Shown: in pieces, positions 18,403 to 26,347 of the stretch
Numbering within the stretch: position 1 is the first letter of the stretch
Layout of the letters: every line of letters starts with the position of its first letter
From: Acidimicrobiales bacterium
GTDB lineage: Bacteria; Actinomycetota; Acidimicrobiia; Acidimicrobiales; Iamiaceae
DNA length: 64,000 nucleotides
Assembly (NCBI GenBank): GCA_030448105.1
Contig: JAUJNP010000008.1
Location: 60,424 to 124,423, forward strand
Reading direction: 5' to 3'
The notes under the pieces: model-generated
What the model was told of the DNA's origin: nothing
The model's input: only the letters and a program-made list of their open reading frames with translations
Database searches by the model: none
Position numbers and translations under genes: made by a program

Positions 18403-18831
18403 GTGCACGTCACCGCAACCGACCGGGTCGAAGCGGTGATCGAGCGGGTGAAGCAGCTGCGCGGCGGCACGCTGACCATCACCATCGGTACCGGGTGCTG
18501 CGAGTCGACCGCCCCGTTCCTCTACGAGGACTTCTGGCCGGGCCCTGACCAGGAGCAGGTCGGCGCGGTGGCGGGGGTGGCCGTGTTCGCGCCCGCCTAC
18601 CTCCGCACCAGCTACCCGGGCGACGAAGGGGTGGTCCTCGACGTCATCGACGAGCTGGGCGAGTCGCTCTCGGTCGAGACCGAGCTGGGGGTGCGACTGG
18701 TGCTGCGGGGCGCCGGCTTCGACTCCAGCATCGAGGCGCAGGCCTGCGCCGTCCCGGCCGCAGCGCCGGCGGCACCGAGGGCCGTGGTGGGCGAGCCGCC
18801 CGAGGCCCTGCGCCGGGCCCGGATACGCTGA
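18403..18831 (+). CDS. DUF779 family protein
   Basis: This 142-residue protein matches DUF779, with the hallmark GTGCCESTAPFLYEDF near residue 30 (two adjacent cysteines). Members often sit next to aldehyde or alcohol dehydrogenases; here the aldehyde dehydrogenase is 3.6 kb upstream and not in the same operon. GTG 18403 is the start by homology. The last 30 residues are alanine/proline-rich and poorly conserved. Molecular function is unknown. Confidence 0.8.
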   Translation: MHVTATDRVEAVIERVKQLRGGTLTITIGTGCCESTAPFLYEDFWPGPDQEQVGAVAGVAVFAPAYLRTSYPGDEGVVLDVIDELGESLSVETELGVRLVLRGAGFDSSIEAQACAVPAAAPAAPRAVVGEPPEALRRARIR

Positions 18832-18838
18832 GGCCCGG

Positions 18839-19546
18839 ATGCGAACGGTCCTGGTCCGGCTGGTGGTGGCGGGGCTCCTCCTGGCCGCCCTGGTCGCGTG
18901 CCAGCCCGACCCCACCGGCGGGGCCCGGCCGCCGGCCCCCGGCGACCCCGCTCCCGCCTTCGGGTCGTCGGTGCGGGCCGCCACCCGGGAAGACGTCGCC
19001 CTGTCCTGGCGATCGGGCTGCCCGCTGCACTGGAGCGAGCTGCGGGTGCTCACGGTGGCGTACTGGGGCTACGACGGCGCCCGCCACACCGGCCCCCTGG
19101 TCGTGCACCGCAACGCCACCGCCGCCCTCACGGGCGTGTTCGAGCACCTCTACGGCCAGCGCTTCCAGATCGAGCGCATCCGCCGGGTCGACGACTACGG
19201 CGCCGACGACGACCGGTCGATGGCGGCCAACAACACCTCGGCGTTCAACTGCCGGGCCGTCACCGGCGGCTCGAAGTGGTCGAAGCACGCCTGGGGCCTG
19301 GCCATCGACATCAACCCCATGCAGAACCCCTACGTGTCGAACGGCTACTACGACCCGCCCGGCAGCGAGCGGTGGGCCAACCGCAGCCAGGTGGTGCCGG
19401 GCATGGTCGTGCAAGGCGGCCCCGTGGTCGGCGCCTTCGACTACGTGGGATGGGCGTGGGGCGGACGGTGGGGTTCGCCGGTCGACTACCAGCACTTCGA
19501 GGTGAAGAGCTGCCCTTCGAGCACCACCGCCTGCCGGCGGTACTGA
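18839..19546 (+). CDS. M15-family (VanY-like) D-Ala-D-Ala carboxypeptidase lipoprotein
   Basis: This 235-residue protein has a lipoprotein signal with lipobox LVAC (C21), so it is anchored outside the membrane. The C-terminal half carries the M15/peptidase-like signature SKHAWGLAIDINPMQNPY and the later zinc ligand in DYQHFEVK. Enzymes of this type trim or hydrolyse peptidoglycan peptides. The first conserved histidine-like position and the HxxxxxxD spacing (H and D in HAWGLAID) are intact, so the enzyme is probably active. It is convergent with the mrp gene, only 19 bases apart. Confidence 0.87.
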   Translation: MRTVLVRLVVAGLLLAALVACQPDPTGGARPPAPGDPAPAFGSSVRAATREDVALSWRSGCPLHWSELRVLTVAYWGYDGARHTGPLVVHRNATAALTGVFEHLYGQRFQIERIRRVDDYGADDDRSMAANNTSAFNCRAVTGGSKWSKHAWGLAIDINPMQNPYVSNGYYDPPGSERWANRSQVVPGMVVQGGPVVGAFDYVGWAWGGRWGSPVDYQHFEVKSCPSSTTACRRY

Positions 19547-19565
19547 CCGGCCGACGCTCAGGCGC

Positions 19566-20741
19566 TCAGGCGTCGAGGGCGGCCATGGCCGCCTCGAGCA
19601 TGCGGGCGCTGCACCCGGCCATCTCGGGGGGCGGCACCGCCTCGGACACCACCCGGGCGGCGATGGCCCGGAAGGCCTCGGCCGCCGGTCCCGACCCCAG
19701 GGCCACGGGTTGGCCCACGTCGCCCCCTTCGGACACGGCCGGCTCCAGGGGCACCTGGCCCAGCAGTGGCACGCCCGCCTCGGCGGCCAGGGTCGCCCCG
19801 CCGCCCTCGCCGAAGAGGGCGTAGCTGGTGCCGTGCTCGCAGGTGAAGGCGCTCATGTTCTCGATCACGCCCGCCACCCGCAGGTAGCTCTTGCGGGCCA
19901 TCGACACCGCCCGCACCGCCACCTTCTGCGCGCCCACCGCCGGGGTGGTCACCACTATCACCTCGGCGCGAGGCAGGAGCTTGGCCACGCCCATGGCCAC
20001 GTCGCCGGTGCCGGGGGGCATGTCGATGAGCAGGTAGTCGAGGTCGTCGCCCCACTCGACGTCCTGCAGGAAGTGCTGCACGCCCCGGTTGAGCATGAGC
20101 CCGCGCCACATGAGGGCGGTCTGCTCGTCCTCGACGAGGAAGCCCATCGACACGATCCGCAGGACGCCGTCGCCCACCACCCGCTCGTGGGGCACCATCA
20201 GCTTGCGGCCGTCACGCTCCACGCCGGCTAGCCGGCCGGACACCCCGAGCATGCGCGGCACCGAGTAGCCCCACACGTCGGCGTCGAGCACCCCGACCCG
20301 CAGCCCGCGGGCGGCGATGGCGGCGGCCAGGTTGACCGTGACCGACGACTTGCCGACCCCGCCCTTGCCCGAGGCCACCATCACCACCCGGGTGGTGGGC
20401 CCGATGGCCGTCTTCTCGTCCCGCTGGGAGACGTTCCAGCGGGCCTTGGCCATGGCGCCGGACTTCTCCTCCTGGGTCATCTCGGTCCACTCGAGGCGGA
20501 CGGCGCTGACGCCGGGAGCCGAGCCCACCCGGGTGCGGATGTCCTTCTGGATCTGCGCCCGCAGTGGGCACCCGCTGGTGGTGAGGGCGATGGTGACCAC
20601 CACCTCGCCGTCGGGGTGCACCTCGGCCGAGCGCACCATGCCGAGCTCGACCACGTCGCTGCCCAGCTCCGGGTCGACCACGCCGCGCAGCAGGCCGAGG
20701 ACGTCGTCGACGCTGGGCAGGGCAGGAGCGGGGGCGACCAC
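19566..20741 (-). CDS. mrp: Mrp/NBP35-type Fe-S cluster carrier ATPase
   Basis: This 391-residue protein has an N-terminal MIP18/DUF59 domain (VLGLLRGVVDPELGSDVVEL and TTSGCPLR), then a MinD-like P-loop ATPase with Walker A SGKGGVGKSS near residue 126 and LIDMPPGTGD near 250. It carries and transfers [4Fe-4S] clusters. The usual CxxC cluster motif is reduced to FTCEHGT, a form I know from actinobacterial Mrp proteins, so cluster ligation may use one cysteine per subunit of a dimer. The gene is divergent from a SufR-like regulator across a 39-base gap and close to an A-type carrier, making a small Fe-S cluster. Confidence 0.92.
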   Translation of the reverse strand: MVAPAPALPSVDDVLGLLRGVVDPELGSDVVELGMVRSAEVHPDGEVVVTIALTTSGCPLRAQIQKDIRTRVGSAPGVSAVRLEWTEMTQEEKSGAMAKARWNVSQRDEKTAIGPTTRVVMVASGKGGVGKSSVTVNLAAAIAARGLRVGVLDADVWGYSVPRMLGVSGRLAGVERDGRKLMVPHERVVGDGVLRIVSMGFLVEDEQTALMWRGLMLNRGVQHFLQDVEWGDDLDYLLIDMPPGTGDVAMGVAKLLPRAEVIVVTTPAVGAQKVAVRAVSMARKSYLRVAGVIENMSAFTCEHGTSYALFGEGGGATLAAEAGVPLLGQVPLEPAVSEGGDVGQPVALGSGPAAEAFRAIAARVVSEAVPPPEMAGCSARMLEAAMAALDA

Positions 20742-20780
20742 GCCCGGATTCTACCGGGCGTCGCCGTGTAATCTCTCGCC

Positions 20781-21518
20781 GTGGACGTCGCCCGGGACCA
20801 GCCGTCGCCCGACGGGCCGGACCGGCTCGACATCCTCAAGGCCCTCGGGGACAACACCCGCTACGCCATCTACCTGGAGCTGGCCCGCTCACCGGTGCCC
20901 CTGGGCACGGCCGAGATCGCCGACACCCTCGCGCTGCACCCCAACACGGTGCGCCCCCACCTCGAGCGCATGCGGGAGGTGGGCCTGCTCGTGGTGGCAG
21001 CCGCACCCGGCGGTGGTCCCGGCCGTCCCCAGCACCGCTACTCCCTCGCCTCCGACGCTCCCGGGCTGGGCCTGGAGCCGCGCTCGTTCCCGGTGCTGGC
21101 CCGCATGCTGTTGACCCTGGCCGGCGCCTCGGGCATGGGCAGCACCGAGGCGGTCGAGGCCGGCCGCGACCAGGGCCGAGCCGATGGCGCCCGCTGGGGC
21201 GGGCGCTCCTGCCTCAGCGCCGTCACCGCCCGCCTGGCCGACCTCGGGTTCGACCCGGCGGTGGTGGTGGACGGCGACAACGCCACGGTGGCCTTCACCC
21301 ACGGCCCGTTCCGGGAGCTGGCCGAGGCCCGGCCCGACCTGATCTGTGGCCTGCACCGCGGGCTCGTGGAGGGCCTGGCCGACGAGGTGGGCGGGGGCGA
21401 GGTCACCGACTTCGGCTCGCTCGTGGATCGCGACCCGTGCCGGGTCGAGCTGCGCCTCGACGCCCCCGAAGACGTGCCCGACGGCGCGGCCGAGCCGGTC
21501 CCGACCGGCTCCGGGTAG
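20781..21518 (+). CDS. SufR-like winged-helix regulator with altered cysteine set
   Basis: This 245-residue protein has an N-terminal winged helix (RLDILKALGDNTRYAIYLEL, AEIADTLALHPNTVRPHLERM) and the C-terminal ligand domain of SufR-like repressors, which sense Fe-S clusters. The pattern PFRELAEARPDLICGLHRGL and LVDRDPCRVEL keeps two of the three expected cysteines (C189, C220); the first, normally before PFxxLA, is glycine 175. Cluster binding may therefore be lost or use C144. It lies between mrp and an ErpA-like gene, consistent with control of Fe-S biogenesis. The last nine residues are encoded by the first copy of a tandem repeat. Confidence 0.83.
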   Translation: MDVARDQPSPDGPDRLDILKALGDNTRYAIYLELARSPVPLGTAEIADTLALHPNTVRPHLERMREVGLLVVAAAPGGGPGRPQHRYSLASDAPGLGLEPRSFPVLARMLLTLAGASGMGSTEAVEAGRDQGRADGARWGGRSCLSAVTARLADLGFDPAVVVDGDNATVAFTHGPFRELAEARPDLICGLHRGLVEGLADEVGGGEVTDFGSLVDRDPCRVELRLDAPEDVPDGAAEPVPTGSG

Positions 21519-21586
21519 CACGCGAGCCGGTCCCGACCGGCTCCCGGTAGCACGCGAGCCGGTCCCGGCCGGCTCCCGGTAGCATG
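21491..21586 (+). repeat. three tandem 32-bp repeats, each a hairpin
   Basis: A 32-bp unit starts at 21491, 21523 and 21555. Its core GAGCCGGT-CCCG-ACCGGCTC is a perfect 8-bp stem with a 4-base loop; copy 3 has one change giving a G-T pair. Copy 1 codes the end of the SufR-like protein, including its TAG stop, and copy 3 ends 48 bases before the ErpA-like start. The hairpins could act as terminators, attenuators or an mRNA-stability element. Confidence 0.9.
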
Positions 21587-21633
21587 GCCGGGCGCCGCCC
21601 CGGCGGTCACCCGCACCTCAGGAGGAACCGCCC

Positions 21634-21954
21634 GTGATCACCGTCACCGACACCGCCGCTTCCAAGGTGAAGGAGCTCATCACCGCCGAGGGCGACGAGT
21701 CCCTTGCCCTCCGGGTCGCGGTGCGCCCCGGCGGCTGCTCTGGCTTCAGCTACGAGATGTTCTTCGACAGCGACGTCGCCTCCGACGACCTGCTCGAGGA
21801 GGTCGAAGGCGTGCGCGTGGTCGTCGACCCCTCCAGCGCCCAGCTCCTCAATGGCGCCACCCTCGACTACAAGGACGGCCTCCAGCAGGCCGGCTTCTCC
21901 ATCAACAACCCCAACGCCCAGCGCACCTGCGGCTGCGGCCAGAGCTTCTCCTGA
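21634..21954 (+). CDS. erpA: A-type Fe-S cluster carrier (ErpA/IscA/HesB family)
   Basis: This 106-residue protein receives Fe-S clusters and inserts them into client proteins. All three ligands are present: C35 in PGGCSGFSY and C99/C101 in the C-terminal TCGCGQSFS. The GTG start has a strong AGGAGGA ribosome binding site. It follows the SufR-like gene and the hairpin repeats, so it may be controlled by either. Assignment to ErpA rather than IscA or SufA rests on the stand-alone context and is not certain. Confidence 0.92.
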   Translation: MITVTDTAASKVKELITAEGDESLALRVAVRPGGCSGFSYEMFFDSDVASDDLLEEVEGVRVVVDPSSAQLLNGATLDYKDGLQQAGFSINNPNAQRTCGCGQSFS

Positions 21955-21973
21955 GCCGCCGCCGGCGGCCGGT

Positions 21974-23401
21974 TCAGCCGGAGCGGCTGGGCACCTCCTC
22001 GGAGGAGCGCACCACCACCACCACCTGAAGGTCGGCGTCGAGCTCGTCGAGCAGCCGGCGCAGCGCCTTGCGCCGCTTGCGGCCGAGGTCGGTGAACGGC
22101 TCGACCAGCACGAGCGGCGCGTCGTCGAGGTCCTGTTCGTCGGGCGTGGCCGCTCGTAGGCCCTCCAGGTCGTCCTCGCCCAGCGCGTCGGCGAGGTCGG
22201 CGCGGGCCCGGACCCGCTCGGCCGCCGCCTGGGCGTCGATCAGGCGCTCCTCGGCCTCGACGCGGTCCGACGAGCGGTCGGCCAGGTCGGCCAGGGCGGC
22301 GGCCACCGCCGCCTCGTCGGGCTCGGGCGCACGCCATCCCAGCTCGGCCCACGCGTCGTCCCATCGAGCCCGGGCGGCGCCCGCGCAGGTCGCCGCCGCG
22401 CGGACGGCGGGGGCGGCCGCCACCAGGTCGGTCACCCGATCGTCGTCTCCCGGATCGGGCCAGGCCAGGAGCGCCTCGGCCTGACGGGGATCGGCGTCGG
22501 GACCGGCCCGCTCGTGCCACGCGGCGCGTGCGGCGGCGACGCGGGCTTGGGCCTCGGCCTGGTGGCCCGGTCCCTGCTCCTCGGCCGCCTCCACGATGAC
22601 GACCGTGGCGGCCGGGGCCCCAGGGACGGCGGCCGCCATCGGGCCGGCCTTGATGGTGCGTCGCACCACCGAGGCCAACAGGACCGCCACCAGCACCGGC
22701 ACGGCGGCGGCCGCCGGCGGGAGCCGGAGGATGAGCACCACGCAGGCCAGGCAGAGGCCCAGCGACAGGACTCCGAGAGGCAGCAGGACCGAGCCGTCGG
22801 ACCGGTCCACTCCGTCCGGGTCGGGCTCGACCGGCGCCGCCATCGTCGGGGTCGGGGCTGGGGTCGGCGGCGGGGTCGGGGCCTGGCGGGCGTCGGCCTC
22901 GGCCGCCTCGGCCTCCTCCACGGCGGCGGCGAGACGTCTTAGGTCGGCGGCGTCGGCTTCGTGGGCGGATCGGCCGAGCTGGCCGGAGATTTGACGGTGC
23001 ACCCCCTGGCGGGTGCCATCCAGCACCGCCGCGAAGGCGGCCACCTCTCGTCCCAGCGACCGGAGACGCTCGGCGTCGGCCGGCTCGGGGGGGCGGCGGG
23101 CGCAGCGCTGTCGCAGCTCCGGCAGCTGGTCCACCAGCGCGGCGTCGGCCACCGGGTCGGCGGCGGGGTCGATGCGGGCGGCGAGCGCCTCCAGCCGACC
23201 AAGACGCTCGCGGGCGACGCGGGCCTCGTGCAGGCGAGCCCGTTGCGCCACCACCGCCTCCGCCAGCGCCGGGTTGTCGACCACCACCGCGCCCAGGCGT
23301 CCAGCCACGATCTTGGCGGCTGAGCGGGGATCGGGGTGGACCACCAAGTGGACCCCGGGGCCAGGATCGGCGACGTCCCCGCTGTCTGTGTGGTCGGCCA
23401 C
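21974..23401 (-). CDS. unknown two-helix membrane protein with SMC-like C-terminus
   Basis: I do not recognise this 475-residue protein. Residues 1-175 are alpha-helical and E/R/A-rich (coiled-coil-like), followed by a proline/threonine linker, two adjacent hydrophobic helices (about 210-255, VLLPLGVLSLGLCLACVVLI and AVPVLVAVLLASVV), then another long helical region. The last 50 residues (PLVLVEPFTDLGRKRRKALRRL, then LQVVVVVRSSEEV) look like the Walker B/D-loop end of an SMC/SbcC ATPase, but no Walker A loop is present and the Walker B acidic pair is only partly kept. It is likely a membrane-anchored, ATP-independent relative. It converges with erpA and precedes a lipoprotein gene on the same strand. 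Confidence 0.75.
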   Translation of the reverse strand: MADHTDSGDVADPGPGVHLVVHPDPRSAAKIVAGRLGAVVVDNPALAEAVVAQRARLHEARVARERLGRLEALAARIDPAADPVADAALVDQLPELRQRCARRPPEPADAERLRSLGREVAAFAAVLDGTRQGVHRQISGQLGRSAHEADAADLRRLAAAVEEAEAAEADARQAPTPPPTPAPTPTMAAPVEPDPDGVDRSDGSVLLPLGVLSLGLCLACVVLILRLPPAAAAVPVLVAVLLASVVRRTIKAGPMAAAVPGAPAATVVIVEAAEEQGPGHQAEAQARVAAARAAWHERAGPDADPRQAEALLAWPDPGDDDRVTDLVAAAPAVRAAATCAGAARARWDDAWAELGWRAPEPDEAAVAAALADLADRSSDRVEAEERLIDAQAAAERVRARADLADALGEDDLEGLRAATPDEQDLDDAPLVLVEPFTDLGRKRRKALRRLLDELDADLQVVVVVRSSEEVPSRSG

Positions 23402-23427
23402 CGCGAACCGCCTCCCGCCGTGAGCTG

Positions 23428-24357
23428 TCAGGCGACGAGCTCCTCCAGCGACCGGCGAAGTTCTACCTCATCGAAGATCACGTCGACCCGGCGACGGATC
23501 CGGCCGTCGCCGCCCACGAGGAAGAGGCAGGGCTCGAAGGTCAGGTTCAGCGCCCGCATGATCGGCGCGGGCGTGGCCGAGGTGCCCTTCTGCTCGACCT
23601 CACGGGCATTGCGGAACACCTCGGCGTGGAGGAAGGCGACGCGGTCGGCGAAGTCGTCCCGCTGGCCGAGCAGCACGTCGAGCACCGGCCCGCAGATGGC
23701 CGTCTGGCAGTAGGCCGGCGTGGAGATGAGGAGGGCGACCGGACGGGAGGCCGCCAGCGCCGCCCGGAGGCTCTCACCGTGGAGGGGGCAGGCCGGCTGG
23801 CGGGTGCAGATCGGGTCGACCCCGCCCGCGTCCGCGGTGGTGGGGGTGTCGACCACGGGCATGGCGTCGCCGGTGCCGGGGACTTCGACGGCGCCGGCGG
23901 GCGAGACCTCGAAGGCGGCTTCGATGCGCTCGCCGGCGACGGTGGTGGTCACGCCGTAGGTGCCGGCCTCGGCGACGGTGAACCGGACGGGGTAGTACGC
24001 GCGGGGTAGCCCGGCGTCGTGGCGGTCCACCTTGAACGGATCGCCGACCGGCCGCCCGGCGCCGTCGACCACGGTGAAGGTGAGGTGGGCGGGACCGTCC
24101 TTGACCAGTGCGCCCTCGGCGTCGCCGAGCCCGAACGGGGCCCGCTGCGGCCGGCCGGGCACGAGCGTGGAACGGCCGTCGAAGAAGGCCAGCAGGGAGT
24201 GCTCCGAGCCGGTGGCGCCGCCGCCGCCGTTGCTGTCGTCGTCGCCGGCCCGTGGGCCGCGGTCACCACCGTCGCCGCCGCACGCCGCCAGGACGACGGC
24301 CCCGGCGCCCCCGAGGAGCACCGACCGTCGGCTGATCGCACGCGGGGTCGGCGCCAT
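23428..24357 (-). CDS. thioredoxin-fold lipoprotein with C-x4-C site
   Basis: This 309-residue protein has a signal sequence with a twin-arginine pair (SRRSVLLGG) and lipobox LAAC (C26), so it is probably a Tat-exported lipoprotein. A glycine/aspartate-rich spacer leads to an Ig-like region (FTVVDGAGRPVGDPF, RFTVAEAGTYGV) and a C-terminal thioredoxin-like fold with PVALLISTPAYCQTAICGPVLDVLL, giving a cysteine pair four residues apart, and LTFEPCLFLVGGDGRI. The C-x4-C spacing differs from TlpA/ResA C-x2-C. It lies 26 bases downstream of nothing in particular on its strand and heads a possible pair with the unknown membrane protein. A redox or copper-related function is possible. Confidence 0.78.
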   Translation of the reverse strand: MAPTPRAISRRSVLLGGAGAVVLAACGGDGGDRGPRAGDDDSNGGGGATGSEHSLLAFFDGRSTLVPGRPQRAPFGLGDAEGALVKDGPAHLTFTVVDGAGRPVGDPFKVDRHDAGLPRAYYPVRFTVAEAGTYGVTTTVAGERIEAAFEVSPAGAVEVPGTGDAMPVVDTPTTADAGGVDPICTRQPACPLHGESLRAALAASRPVALLISTPAYCQTAICGPVLDVLLGQRDDFADRVAFLHAEVFRNAREVEQKGTSATPAPIMRALNLTFEPCLFLVGGDGRIRRRVDVIFDEVELRRSLEELVA

Positions 24358-24380
24358 GCAGCGAACCTATCCTCCGACCG

Positions 24381-25961
24381 ATGCCAGACCAGCGGCGGGC
24401 CGGATCGAGCGACACCGTGCAGTTCGAGGTGGATGGCCGCCAGGTGGAGGTGCCCGCCGACGGCGCCTCGCTGCTCGAGGTGCTGCGCGACCGGCTGGGC
24501 CAACGGTCGCCGAAGGACGGCTGCAGCCCCCAGGGCCAGTGCGGCTGCTGCACGGTGCTGGTCGACGGCGCCCCCCGGGTGGCCTGCGTCACGCCCGTGC
24601 GCCGGGTGGCGGGCCGGCGGGTCACCACCCTCGACGGGCTCGACGACGTCGAGCGCTCCACCTGGGCCGAGGCGTTCTGCGCCACCGGGGCCAGCCAGTG
24701 CGGGTTCTGCACCCCCGGCATCATCGTGCGCCTCAGCGGGCTGCGGCAGAAGGGCACGCCGGTCGACGACCATGCCGCGGTGGAGCGGGCGCTGGGCGCC
24801 CACCTCTGCCGCTGCACGGGCTGGCGCACCATCGTCGAGGCGTGGGACGTGGTGACCGGTGAGGCCGGCCCGCCTGCCGCCCAGCGGGACCTGCAGGCGG
24901 CGACTCGCCGGGCCGGCATCGAGGGCCATGCCGCCCAGCGCGTCGGCGCCGATGTTGCCCTCGGGCGGGGCGGGTTCGCCGACGACACCGCCCCGGCCGG
25001 CGCGCTGGTGGCGGTGCCCGACGGCGCCGGCGGATGGGCGGTGGGCGAGACCCTCACCGAGGCTCGGGCCCGGGCCGGCAAGGTGCAGGGGCGGCGGACC
25101 ACGGCGGCGCCCACCCACCCGCTGGAGGTGCCGCCCGGCGACTGGCACGTCACGCTGCGGACGGCCTGGGTGGAGCCGGCCTACCTGGAGACCGATGCGT
25201 CATGGTGCGCGCCGGGCGGTGAACCCGCCTCCCCGCTGGCCAACGGCGGAGCGTTCGGAGGCAAGCTGGCCTCGGTGGCCGCCGGCGCCGCCCGGGAGCT
25301 GGCCGACCGCCACGGGCGCCCGGTGCGGGTGCTGCTGTCCCGGGAGGACACCGTGCGCTCGGGGCCCAAGCGCCCTCCGGTGGCGGCGGGGGTCCGGGCC
25401 GACGGCACCGGCACGATGCGGGTGGTGCGCACCCCGGGCGTGGCCGCCGCCATCGCCGCCGCCGCCCCCGGCCTGCGGGTGGAGGAAGTGGCGGTGCCCG
25501 GGCCGCCCACCTCGGTGGCGCTGCGAGCGGCCGGTTGGGCCGAGGCGTCGGTGCTGCTGGCGGGGGCGGCCGGCCGCCCCCTGCCGGTGCGGTCCCCGGC
25601 CGGCGCGGTGGCCGAAGCCGAGGTGTCGGGTGACCAGGTGCGGGTGCGGGTGGCGTGCGGCGAACCCCTCGACCACGTCGTGCTCCGCTCGTACTTCATC
25701 GGGGCCGCCCACATGGCGTTGAGCTGGGTGCGCAGCGAGGGGCTGGCGGTCGACGCCGAGGGCACGGTGGAGGATCTCACCGTGCGGTCGTTCGGGATCC
25801 TCCGGGCGGCGGACATGCCGAAGGTGGATGTGGAGGTCGACGCGGCGACGGGCCCGCCCGTCAACGGATCCGACGCCGTCTTCGCGGCGGTGGCGGCCGC
25901 CGCCTGGATCGACCAAGGTTGCCCCCAGGACTGGCCGACCAGCCGAGGAGCCCGACGATGA
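24381..25961 (+). CDS. compact molybdenum hydroxylase: [2Fe-2S] domain fused to short Moco domain
   Basis: This 526-residue protein joins a xanthine-dehydrogenase-type double [2Fe-2S] domain (plant-type cluster C54, C57, C69 with C48; second cluster C107, C110, C143, C145) to a shortened molybdopterin-binding region of about 350 residues (HAAQRVGADVALG hammerhead-like part, NGGAFGGKLAS near residue 285, and a terminal VNGSDAVFAAVAAAAW). No FAD domain is present. Typical large subunits are 700 residues or more, so half of the Moco domain is missing, although the gene is in one open frame without stops. The first cluster has C-x5-C instead of C-x4-C. It overlaps the RidA gene (ATGA). Substrate unknown. 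Confidence 0.78.
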   Translation: MPDQRRAGSSDTVQFEVDGRQVEVPADGASLLEVLRDRLGQRSPKDGCSPQGQCGCCTVLVDGAPRVACVTPVRRVAGRRVTTLDGLDDVERSTWAEAFCATGASQCGFCTPGIIVRLSGLRQKGTPVDDHAAVERALGAHLCRCTGWRTIVEAWDVVTGEAGPPAAQRDLQAATRRAGIEGHAAQRVGADVALGRGGFADDTAPAGALVAVPDGAGGWAVGETLTEARARAGKVQGRRTTAAPTHPLEVPPGDWHVTLRTAWVEPAYLETDASWCAPGGEPASPLANGGAFGGKLASVAAGAARELADRHGRPVRVLLSREDTVRSGPKRPPVAAGVRADGTGTMRVVRTPGVAAAIAAAAPGLRVEEVAVPGPPTSVALRAAGWAEASVLLAGAAGRPLPVRSPAGAVAEAEVSGDQVRVRVACGEPLDHVVLRSYFIGAAHMALSWVRSEGLAVDAEGTVEDLTVRSFGILRAADMPKVDVEVDAATGPPVNGSDAVFAAVAAAAWIDQGCPQDWPTSRGARR

Positions 25962-26314
25962 CCAACCCCTCCGGCCTGCCGTACACCCCTGCCGTGCGGG
26001 CCGGCGCGTGGGTGGTGGTCTCCGGCCAGATCGGCCTGGAGGGCACGTCGCTCGTCACCGGCGGGTTCGACGCCGAGCTGCGGCTTGCCCTCGTCAACCT
26101 CGAGGCCCGGCTGGCCGAGCACGGCGCCACCATGGCCGACGTGGTGAAGACCACGGTCTTCCTCCGTCACCTCAACGACTACGGCCGGATGAACGAGCTC
26201 TACGCCGAGGCCTTCGCCGAGCCCCGCCCGGCCCGCTCAGCGGTGGCGGTCTCGGACCTGCCCCTCGGCGCCATGGTCGAGATCGAGGCCTGGGCCCACA
26301 CCGGCGACGGGTAG
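25958..26314 (+). CDS. RidA family protein (reactive imine/enamine deaminase)
   Basis: This 118-residue protein belongs to the RidA/YjgF family, which hydrolyses 2-aminoacrylate-type enamines. Visible are PYTPAVRAGAWVVVSGQIG, VVKTTVFLRHLNDYGRMNELYAEAF and RPARSAVAVSDLPLGAMVEIEAWA; the substrate-binding arginine is in PARSAV. GAGGAG lies before ATG 25958, which overlaps the stop of the molybdenum hydroxylase gene. In mycobacteria a RidA homologue (Rv3678c) lies beside the ArsA pair and MBL-fold genes also found in this window. Confidence 0.9.
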   Translation: MTNPSGLPYTPAVRAGAWVVVSGQIGLEGTSLVTGGFDAELRLALVNLEARLAEHGATMADVVKTTVFLRHLNDYGRMNELYAEAFAEPRPARSAVAVSDLPLGAMVEIEAWAHTGDG

Positions 26315-26347
26315 CCAGGTCGCGCCGGCCGGTGCCATGATGACCAC

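Noticed and set aside
21491..21586. CRISPR array
   Set aside because: The 32-bp units are head-to-tail with no spacers, only three copies, and no cas genes are present.
24381..25961. Frameshift as the reason for the short Moco domain
   Set aside because: The frame is open throughout and joins sensible family motifs, so shortening by deletion or a compact family is more likely; it is kept as a finding.
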